Positions 50,001 to 61,200 of a stretch of DNA of 64,000 nucleotides are shown piece after piece. The DNA comes from Onthophagus taurus. Taxonomy: Eukaryota; Arthropoda; Insecta; Coleoptera; Scarabaeidae. Both the position numbers and the translations under genes were made by a program. Numbering within the stretch: the stretch's first letter is position 1; every line of letters starts with the position of its first letter. The notes below the pieces were generated by a model. It saw only the letters and a program-made list of their open reading frames with translations, searched no databases and was not told the origin of the DNA. The stretch is from the NCBI RefSeq assembly GCF_036711975.1, contig NW_027248941.1:2108001-2172000 (forward strand), written 5' to 3'.

Positions 50001-50532
50001 CCGGGGATAAGATATAATCATACAATGTTTCATTTTTTTCTTCCAAAACGGTTGGGGTCGCTTCGGGGTGCGAGATATAAAAATCTCTTCTTCGACACAT
50101 CTCCTCTAAACCAAAAAAAATCATTTTTATAACACATAACCTCAAAAAATCACTTTTACCTTGATAAAGCCTTGGAACTAATTTATACACAATATCCTGC
50201 ATGGTTTTATCAGGTCGTATATTCGTGAGGGGCCGCGTTTTGTGAACAAGAACATCGCAAACGGGGCAATATTTGTGAGTCTCCAAATATCGGACGATAC
50301 AAGACCGACAAACTACAACAAAATCAATAAATCACACTGATTTTAATCCCTAAATTAACTCCTTACAGGTGTGGAGACATTCTATGATCGTGGTTGCATC
50401 AATAAAGTATCCTTTGCACAGGCTGCAAGTAATTTGGTCCTTGATGGAATTAAGCGGGACCTTTTTAACTGATGGCATCATCGGGCGGTCCTCATCGGCG
50501 CCAATCACATCGTGGCCCCGTTTAAAAACCAT
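47014..50532 (-). CDS. Psc: Polycomb group RING finger protein of the Psc/Su(z)2 type
   Basis: Psc-type proteins form Polycomb repressive complex 1 with Ring1; the RING pair ubiquitinates H2A and the long basic tail compacts chromatin. Exons: 50532..50367, 50312..50160, 50105..49949, 49898..49733 and 49683..47014; 1,103 residues. The RING finger at about 34-75 is complete ([39 protein letters not shown]), followed by [20 protein letters not shown]. The RAWUL domain spans exons 3-5 ([62 protein letters not shown]). The last exon holds about 885 residues of low-complexity, Lys/Asp/Asn/Ser-rich tail with Pro-rich patches ([15 protein letters not shown]). The huge tail points to Psc/Su(z)2 over the short Pcgf3/5/6 forms; I cannot separate Psc from Su(z)2. 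It is divergent from the ABC transporter. Confidence 0.94.
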
Positions 50533-51434
50533 TTATTCAACGCAGCAACGTTATTATGCCCATATTGGTAAGCGCTGACCCACTAAATATTCGCGACATC
50601 TTCGGGAGCTTTGAGGACGCGTTTCGAGTCCCTTAAAAGGTACAGTCACATGGGGACCTTTCGGCGGAGGCTCCGCGACGCTTTTTTACTCCAAACTTGT
50701 TATTGTTTACTTACAAAAAAAGCGCGATTTGACAGTTCGGAACTGTATTGAGAATGTGTGTGTGTGTCAGCCAAAGTTTTGACAGAACTCTTAACCAAGA
50801 TGGCGACTTCGCGGCTAAAATACGAGCTTTTAACGCGATTAATTTATTTATGATCAATTTTAATACACTTTAAGCTTTATTTTGGGGGGATAAATCGATT
50901 TGTTTTAGTTTACGAGGTGGTTTTGGGGCGAAAATCTTTTAAACGCGCAATCATGTAAACACAGACTGACTGAAACGCATTTATCGCTACCAACATTAAA
51001 AAAATAAAAATCACTAACTTATCAATATCATTATTTAAATAAAAATAATTAATAATAAACTAATTAAATTTAATTAATAATTATTTAATTTAAATAAAAT
51101 AAAAATTAATTAATTTTTAAATCAAATCGATTTTATGATTAGATTTTAGCGCCATCTATGACGTTAATTAATTTCGCACATAACCTTTCAAATTGATTAT
51201 TACGCTTTTTTATAAAGCAAATTTAATCGAAATGATTGTGTTAATTCAAGAAATTAAAAGAATCCTAATTGATGCGAAAAAAAATCTCGTTACAACAAAA
51301 ATGTATTAAATATGACGTTGTTGTAAACGTTGTAAACATAACCTCAATTCCCAAGAAATTATTTCTTTCCCTACGTTTCTTATCGAAGCAATCCCCCGAA
51401 AACGATTCGCCCCATTTTATTTCGCTTTAAACCG
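50533..51434. promoter_or_regulatory. Divergent promoter region between the Psc-like and ABCA genes
   Basis: The Psc-proximal part (50560-50960) is GC-richer, with CCAAGATGGCGAC near 50793, which fits the YY1/Pho-type core (AAGATGGCG on this strand; GCCAT on the other). A GTGTGTGTGT run lies near 50757. AGCGCCATCTATG is at 51148. The ABCA side ends with a probable non-coding exon whose donor (CCGG|GTAAGT) is at 51436. The factor assignments are inferences from short motifs. Confidence 0.5.
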
Positions 51435-51744
51435 GGTAAGTTCCTAAACATCCTTTTATTTATATAAAAAATAAAAAAAAAATTTGTTGCAAAAAAATCG
51501 ATGAATCATTAAATTTATTACTCATCAATCCGTTATAAGTTATAAGCCACCCTTTTATTCATAAATAATGCGTTAGAATCGTTAGAATCGCGGAAAACGA
51601 TCCCTTAATTATTTATATTAAAAAAGGGGGACTCCATATAAAGGTGGTCTAAAAGAACGTATCTAAAATTTTTTTTTTATGTTATTTCCTCGATAAATTG
51701 TTTTTATTTTTAATAATTAACATCATTTTTATGCTTTATTTCAG

Positions 51745-52254
51745 ATTTGCGATTAAAGCGGCGAAATTAAATTAAATTTTTAAAAAAAATTGCAACCCTT
51801 AACGTTTAAACGTCACCCCCTCCTGTATATGAGAAAACTTTGGGTCGAATTATCGATTTGGAGGACTTCCGCAAAACGTAGGGGTCGTCGTCGTTGTGTT
51901 CCGGTGGCGCGCATGTGTTCCAGTTAGCCCCAAAGTGACCCTAAGAGTGCGTCCCTTTCGAAAAATCCTTTAAAAAAAACACTTCAAAATAACACTAAAA
52001 TCGCCTTTTATCCCAAATAAAAAGTTACTTAGTGATACACTCGGTGATTTTCGGGGTGTGGTGTTAAATCTTGGTGGTTTGTGTCAATTTTTTTTGTAAT
52101 TGACGCAACATGGCCGATTTAGTGGTAAAAAAATGTTTTTATAAAATTCAAATTTCTTTAATTTATGTTTTAGTCCCCGCCTGGAAGTGATAGAAACGAT
52201 TATAATAGTAAAAAAATAAATTAATTTGGTTTAAATCGTAAATAAAGATACGAA
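51745..52254 (+). promoter_or_regulatory. ABCA 5' UTR exons with a spliced upstream ORF
   Basis: An acceptor (TTTATTTCAG) at 51744 and a donor at 52125 (AGTG|GTAAAA) define a 380-base leader exon; the next exon starts at 52174 and holds the main ATG at 52255. Across this splice a 21-codon upstream ORF is formed: ATG at 52110 in a good context (CAACATGG), MADLV then SPPGSDRNDYNSKKIN, with its stop at 52222-52224, 30 bases before the main start. A shorter MCSS uORF lies near 51912. Such uORFs usually lower translation of the main frame. Confidence 0.55.
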
Positions 52255-55200
52255 ATGACGGATTTTAAGGAAGCCACGTTCTTTAAACAGTTAAAAGCGA
52301 TGGTATGGAGGAACTATTTGTTAAAAAAGCGCGAAAAACGAAAAACAACCGCAGAAATCGTTTTGCCCCTCTACACACTAAGCATTTTAATCCTACTTAA
52401 ATTGGTGATCCCAAATCCGCATTTCCCGTCGATACAAACCCCGAGAGGCGAGGCAAACATTTTCGAATATTTCCAAAACTTGCGTAACCACACGGTTGCC
52501 GTCGTTCCGAACACAACGGACGTTCAGAGATTTTTGAACCTCGTTAACGAGCTGTGGCAAACGATGCATCAAGATCCGGGATCGTACCCGATCGATTGGA
52601 GTTTATTTGCGACGAAACAAGATTTGGTTACGAATTATTGGCAGGATCCTCTATCGATACCGTTAGCGGTGATTTTCGAGGAACCGGGTCCTCTCAATGG
52701 GCAATTAATTTATGAAATTAAAATTAACCCCGCCGTTTCGCAAAGCCCATCAACTACGGAGTTATTTACATCACCCGCGAATTGTCGGCAAGTCGAGAGT
52801 CATTGGTCGAAATTACTTCCTATTGAGTCTGGGGAAAGTTGTACGGTTAATCAATATTATTATTCGGGATTTGTTGCGTTACAAGCTTTATTAGATTATA
52901 CAAAAATAAGGGTATGAGTTAGTTTTTGTGAATTTAATCTAATTAATAAAATTAATTAATTTTTAGTATGATACCGGAAGAAACGACATCCATGTTCCTC
53001 ACATATCCTTGGAAATCATGCCTAAAGCTGCTTATACAGCCGATTGGTTATTGGCAGTTCGAATTGTAATCCCTTTATACATGGTTATGGCCGTTTCGCA
53101 ATTTATAACGTACCTTTTGATTTTAATCGTTGGGGAAAAAGAAAAAAAGATTAAAGAGGGGATGAAAATTATGGGATTAAGAGATTCAGCTTTTTGGTAA
53201 TTACTTTTAATTACATTACACTACTTTTAATGTTGTATTTTAGGTTATCTTGGTTTGTAATTTACGCAATTTTCGTAACAATACTCTCAGCTATTTGCTG
53301 CTTCATTTTGTACGGATTGAAAGTGTTTGCGCACACTAATCATTGGCTGTTGTTTCTTTTAATAACATTGTATTCTTATACTATAATTATGTTTGGATTT
53401 ATGATAACACCATTTTTCGATAAATCAAGAGTAAATTTTACGTAAATTTATTATTGTGAAATATTTATTTATTTAATTTTTAGACTGCCGGTGTTATTGG
53501 AAGTTTCGCTGTAACAATAATGAGCTTTTTATATTACATCCAAGTGTTTGTTGATAAATCCCAAACGTGCCTATTTTGGCTGTTATCATTGATCAGTTCG
53601 TCCGGATTTGCCTTGGCAATGGATAAGGTTTATTTTTAACTTTAACTTTTACACTTAATTTAATATTAATGTTATATTAAAGGCTTTAGTTCAAGATATG
53701 GCCGGAATCGGTTTAAATTTGGACAATATGTGGTCCGGCCCTGGAATTCCTTTCGGTGGAAGTTTAATAATGATGATCTTAGATATTTTTTTGTATGCCT
53801 TACTAGCGTATTACTTAGATAGTATAATTCCAAGTAAGTCATTTATTTAATTTTTAATAAATAACTAATAAAAAATGATTTTAGCCGAACACGGAACTCG
53901 CAGACCGGTTTTCTTTTTCTTGTCGAAATCGTATTGGTTCCCCAAGGATATAAGGAAAAAAATTCCAACTGGAATTTCCCACGATGAGGAAAATAACCCC
54001 GATGTTGAAATGGTTTCGTCGGAAATGAAAGGAAAAGAAGCGATTCGTATTTCTGATATAGTTAAAGTTTTTAAAGTAATTTTATTTACACTAAATATCT
54101 TTAATTTTTATTTATTCATAAGTTTTTCATACTCAAAAATTTAGGACTTTTACGTTTCGACTAAATTAAGTTGGTAGGATAAAATAGCTTATTCCATATA
54201 TTTTTTGGGTCAATTAGAATTCTTTTTCATCTATAAATTTTTTCCCCATCTCTTCATTTTTGAGATATAACCTCATTTCATCATTTTTTAGTTTTCACTA
54301 TATAACTTGGTAATATTTTTTGATGGGATTAAATTGTTAATTCCTTATATTTTTAGGGTTAATTATGATCATTTTAGTGCATAAAACATTTTTCCATCTC
54401 TTTTACTTCTTGAGTTATAACCTTTTTCATATTCAAAAATGTCAAAATTTGGATCTTTTACGTTTCGACTAAGTTAAGTTGGTAGAATTGATGGATAGGA
54501 TAAAATCGTTTATTCTATATATTTTATGGATTGATTAAGATCATTTTTCATCCATAAATTTTTTCCCCATCTCTTTTAGTTTTTGAGATATAACCTCTTT
54601 TAATCAAAATCTCCATTTTTCAATTTTTTTGGTTTTCCCCATATAACTTGGTAATATTTTTTGATGGGATTAAATTGTTAATTCCATATATTTTTAGGGT
54701 TAATTACGATCATTTTAGTGCATAAAACATCTTTCCATCTCTTTTACTTCTCGAGTTATAACCTTTTTTCATGTCCAAAAACTTCAAAATTTGGAACTTT
54801 TACTTTTTGGCTAAGTTAAGTTAGTAGAATTGATCGATGGGATAAAATCGTTTGTTCCATATATTATTTGGGTTAATTAAGATCATTTTTTATCCATAAA
54901 CATTTTTCCCATCTCTTTTAGTTTTTGAGATATAACCTCATTTAATCAAAATATCGATTTTTCATTTTTTTGGGTTTCCCCTTATAGCTTGGTAATATTT
55001 TTTGATGGGATCAAATTGTTAATTCCATACATTTTTAGGGTAAATTAGGATCATTTTAGTGCATAAAACATCTTTCTATCTCTTTTAATTTTTAAATTAG
55101 AACCCTTTTTCATATTCGAAAACGTCAAAATTTGTAACTTTTACTTTTCGGCTAAGTTAAGTTGGTAGAATTGATCGATAGGGTAAGATCGTTTGTTCCA

Positions 55201-58200
55201 TATATTATTTGGGTTAATTAAGATCATTTTTCATCCATAAACATTTTCCCCATCTCTTTTAGTTTTTGAGATATAACCTCATTTAATCAAAATATCGATT
55301 TTTCAATTTTTTTAGGTTTCCCCTTATAGCTTGGTAATATTTTTTGATGGGATCAAATTGTTAATTCCATACATTTTTAGGGTTAATTAGGATCATTTTA
55401 GTGCATAAAACATCTTTTTATCTCTTTTAATTCTTGAATTAGAACCTTTTTTCATATTCGAAAACGTCAAAATTTGGAACTTTTACTTTTCGGCTAAGTT
55501 AAGTTGGTAGAATTGATCGATGGGATAAAATCGTTTGTTCCATATATTATTTGGGTTAATTAAGATCATTTTTCATCCATAAACATTTCCCCCATCTCTT
55601 TTAGTTTTTGAGATATAACCTCATTTAATCAAAATATCGATTTTTCCATTTTTTTACGTTTCCCCTTATAGCTTGGTAATATTTTTTGATGGGATCAAAT
55701 TGTTAATTCCATACATTTTTAGGGTTAATTAGGATCATTTTAGTGCATAAAACATCGTTCTATCTCTTTTAATTCTTGAATTAGAACCTTTTTTCATATT
55801 CGAAAACTTCAAAATTTGGAACTTTTACTTTTCGGCTAAGTTAAGTTGGTAGAATTGATCGATGGGATAAGATCGTTTGTTCCATATATTATTTGGGTTA
55901 ATTAAGATCATTTTTCATCCATAAATTTTCTCCCCATCTGTTTTAGTTTTTGAGATATAACCTCATTTAATCAAAATATCGATATTTCAATGTTTTTAAT
56001 TTTCCCCATATAACTTAGTAACATTCTTTGATGGGATGAAATTGTTTATTCCATATATTTTTAGGGTTAATTACAATCATTTTAGTGCATAAAACATCTT
56101 TCCATCTCTTTTACTTCTCGAGTTATAACCTTTTTTCATGTCCAAAAACGTCAAAATTTGGAACTTTTACTTTTCGACTAGATTATTTTCGTAAAATTGA
56201 TCGATGGGATAAAATCGTTTATTCCATATATTTTATGGATTAATTAAGATCATTTTTCATCCGTAAACTTTTTCTCTATCTCTTTTAATTTTTGAGATAT
56301 AACCTCATTTAATCAAAACCTCTATTCTTCAATTTTTTTAGTTTTCTTCATATAACTTGATAATATTTTTTAATGAGATTAAATTATTAATTCCATATAT
56401 TTTTAAGGTTAATTAGGATTATTTTAGTGCAAAAACATCTTTCCATCTCTTTTAATTCTTGAGTTATAACCTTTTTTCATGTCCAAAAACGTCAAAATTT
56501 GGAACTTTTACTTTTCGACTAGGTTAGGTTCGTAAAATTGATCGATGGGATAAAATCGTTTATTCCATATATCTTATGGCTTAATTAGGATCATTTTAGT
56601 GCATAAAACATCTTTCCATCTCTTTTACTTCTCGAGTTATAACCTTTTTTCATGTCCAAAAACGTCAAAATTTGGGACTTTTACTTTTCGACTAGATTAG
56701 GTTCGTAAAATTGATCGATGGGATAAAATCGTTTATTCCATATATTTTATAGATTAATTAGGATCACTTTTCATCCATAAATTTTTTCCCCATCTCTTTT
56801 AGTTTTTGAGATATAACCTAATTTAATCAAAATCTCGATTTTCCCATTTTTTTAGTTTTCCCCATATAACTTGGTAATATTTTTCGATGGGATCAAATTG
56901 GTAATTCTATATATTTTTAGGGTTAATTGCGATCATTTTAGTGCATAAAACATCTTTCCATCTCCTTTACTTCTTGAGTTATAACCTTTTTTCATGTCCA
57001 AAAACGTCGCAATTTTGAACTTTCACGTTTCGACTAAATTAAGTTGGTAGAATTGATCGATGGGATAAAATCGTTTATTCCATATATTTTATGGATTAAT
57101 TAGGATCATTTTTCATCCATAAATTTTCTCCCCATCTCTTTTAGTTTTTGAGATATAACCTCATTTAATCAAAATCTCGATATTTCAATTTTTTTAATTT
57201 TTCCCCTATAACTTGGTAACATCCTTTGATGGGATAAAATCGTTTATTCCATATATTTTATGGATTAATTATCCAAATAATCTAATTTTTAAAATTGTTT
57301 CAGAGTTGCCGTAAACCCGAATTAAGAGCAGTAAACGGAATCAACCTAACAATATACGAGGGCCAAATAACGGCCATTTTGGGCCACAACGGCGCCGGAA
57401 AAACCACCCTAATCAACATGTTAACCGGCCTAACTCAACCAACATCCGGCACAGCCTTCATTTTTGGCTACGACATCCGCAACCAAAACGATATGGATCA
57501 AATCCGCCGGATGACCGGAGTTTGTCCCCAACACGACATCCTTTTTGATAACTTAACAGTTCGGGAACACCTCGATTTTTTCGCATCAATCAAAGGGATC
57601 CCTTCGGCCAAACGAAAATTAGAAATCGCAAAAATTCTCAAAGACATCGATTTGGGGGATAAAGCCGATGCCTTCTCGAAGTACTTAAGCGGGGGGCAAA
57701 AACGGAAATTATCGATTGGTATTGCGATTATTGGTGATCCAAAAATTATTTTTCTCGACGAACCCACCGCGGGGGTTGACCCCTACTCAAGGCGTCATAT
57801 GTGGTCGGTTTTACAAAACATCCGGCATGGAAAAGTCATCGTTTTAACAACCCATTTTATGGACGAAGCTGATATTTTATCAGAAAGGAAAGCTGTCGTG
57901 TCAAAAGGACGATTACGTTGTTGCGGAAGCTCGTTATTTTTAAAAAATAAATTCGGAATTGGGTACCATTTAACTTTAGTACTCGGAAACGGGTATCGAG
58001 AGGATGGAATCGTTGGGTTGGTATCAAGTTTTGTGCCGAAAGCCGAAAAGGCGCGGAGACACGGAAAAGAACTTAGCTTTATTTTACCTTACAACGACGT
58101 CGATAGTTTTGCATCGTTATTTTCTGCGATTGAAGCTGAAATATCGAAACAAGGACGATTCGGTGATTTTAAAACAATAATTTTAATTAAAAATTAATTA

Positions 58201-61200
58201 TTTAAAATTTTTAGAAAGTGGCGATTCAAAAACGTTGGGAATAACGAGTTATGGAATATCAATGACAACCTTAGAGGAAGTTTTTCTCCACTTGGAACGA
58301 AACGAAGAAGAAAACGACGAAACCGTCGATGATTTATCGAAAAAAATGGTGCGAGATCGCGCTTTAAGCCGAAGTTTAAGCTTGCAAAGTAAAAGTACAA
58401 GTTATCATTCGTTACAAAATGAGGGAACTAATTCTTTGGATCGGGATAGGATGCTAAATGATAGTAATATCTTTTTATTTGAAATAATTAACCTCAAAAT
58501 AGGTTATGTATAAACGTCACTTTTGACGTTTATGTATAAACGTCAATTTTGACGTTTAATTTTTTTAGGTTAAATTAATTCGTAATTTTTATTTTTAGCT
58601 CAAATAAAAGGATTAGAACTTCATTGCGATGTGACCCCGAACTTCACCCAAACGTTATCGGCTTTAATTAAACTTCGAGTTTTACGCCTTTTACGCGATT
58701 TTCGAAAATTATACATCACAATTGGATTACCTCTTCTTATTGCTGCAGTTGGGGTTATTTTTTTGCCAAGAACGATGCAATCGCATCACCCAAAATCGAA
58801 TTCTTTGATATTAAACGGTTCAACTTACGGATTTTTAACAACCTTCCTCGTTCAAAACCGCACGGAGAAAGATTTAGATTATTTCGTGGCGCCGTTTAAG
58901 CAGGAATTGGGGGCGGAATCTTTAACGTTTTACTCGGGAAACTTTTCGAGCTTATTAGACGTCGCCCCGAAGATGGCCGCGCTTAATATCACGGTTTTCG
59001 ATGACCCCGAATTTAATATAACCGCCATTTACAACGATACCATGCAGCACAGTTTACCAGTTTTGATTAATTTCATTACAAACGCGCTGTATAAGATGCA
59101 AAGTTTCGACGATGATTGGAAACCGATTGTTGTGAGTACTGAGCCGTTTCAATTAACGACTCAACCACCGGGTGTTAATTTCACAACGTTTGTGTTGGCG
59201 TGTTTTTTGGGGATGTTGTTTGTTTTGGTTCCGATTGGATTGGCGATCGATATCGTTTACGATCGAGAGATTAAAGCGAAAAATCAACTTCGAGTTAATG
59301 GGTTATCGCTTGGGATGTATTTTTTGACGTTTTTCTTTGTGCAAATTGTGTTGATGGTGTTGATTAGTGCTGCTTTATTGTTGATTATTCTCATTGAGAA
59401 TGTTTCGTCACTACAACAATGGCCTGCGTTAATCGTTCTTGGGGGATTAATCATTTTTTATTGCATCCCGGGGATTTTATTCAGCACCTGCTTAACTTAT
59501 ATGTTCGATAAAACCGACTCGGCCCAATCCATCATGCCAAACGCTGTCACTTGCATTGGATTAATTCCATTTATCGTTGTTGGAATGTTGGATATGCTTG
59601 GAATAAGTAAGATAATAATTTTAATAGTTTATTTATTGCTTTATCTTGTTAGTTTGCCTATTTTAATCGAATTTTAATCTATTTATTTCAAATTGTCAAA
59701 TTTTAAGTGGTACCAACATAACTTTTAATAACTAATCGTAATAAAAACGTTTTTTTTATACTAAATTATTATTACAAAATGATATTGCAACAATATTATT
59801 AAATAATAATTAATTTTTATTTAAAAAAACATTATTAAATGATATTTCATAATTTAAACAAAATTTTCCATTTAATAATAAGTGAGGTTATGTACATAGT
59901 AATCTGTCAATACAAAAAACGTTCAACAATTTTATTTTAATTTGACATTTATAGGTTATGTTGCGATTTCTCCTCGAAATTAATTTTTTAAATTAATTTT
60001 ACAACGTTATATTTCACACCACACTTTATTATTAATGTTTTTTACTTTATTATTAATTTTATTATGATATTTATTTATTTATTAACGATTTATCTTTAAT
60101 TTGTTTATTGTAAAATCCGCGTCATTTTAGGTTGTCACCTTTTAAGCGGTACCAACATAACTTTTAATAACTAATCGTAGTAAAAACGTTTTTTTAATAC
60201 AAAATTATTATTACAAAATGATATTGCAACAATATTATTAAATAATAATTAATTTTTACCAAAAAAAAATCATTATTAAATAACATTTCATAATTTAAAC
60301 AATAAGTGAGGTTAAGTACACACCAATCTGTCAAAACAATAACCGTTCTAACCTCACTTTACGTTTTTTTCTTAATTTTATTCATTAATCCAATTAAAAT
60401 TACTTTATTGTTTTAGGTAGAAGCGTAGTGATGGCTCTACACACCGTTTTTTCTTTATTAAACACGATGTACATCCCATACGCAATTTTTTACTACGTAC
60501 AAAGAACCTACATGATTTGCGGAGTTCCAGATATTTGCAACACTTTAACAATATCGAATTACATGACCACGGAGATTTACGTAATTTTAATCGGGATAAT
60601 CGTTCAAATCCCGATTTATTCAATCATTTTGGTCGTAATTGACGTTTTAAAAAGCGGGGGTCACATCTCGGAAGTGTTTAAATGCTTCTTCGTAAGTTAA
60701 AGAACCAATTTTTAGCTCAAATTTAATTCTAATCTTTTAGATAACCCCTGATGAGTTAACAAACACCGATGACGTAGACGTTGGGTTGAACGAAGACGCC
60801 GATGTGAAATCGGAACGAACCAAAGTCTCGAATATTTTAAATACGGTGGTTGCAGAGCCTCCGGTAGTTCTTGTACATGTAATGAGCGTTTTAATTTGGT
60901 GATTATTAAACGATAATTGAGTTTTTTTTTAGAATTTGCATAAGGAATACAAAAGAAATTATTCGTGTCGAAAACCCGACGATGAAAATAACCTAATAAA
61001 AACGGCGATTCAAAGTTTATCTTTAGCGGTGGACGCCGGGGAAGTTTTTGGGTTATTGGGGCACAACGGGGCGGGGAAAACGACCACGATGAAGATTATA
61101 ATCGCGGAGGAAGTCCCTACGAGAGGCCGCGTTCAAATAGACGGCCACAACATCCAACAAAACACCGATAGGATATTTAAACTCCTAGGATATTGCCCCC

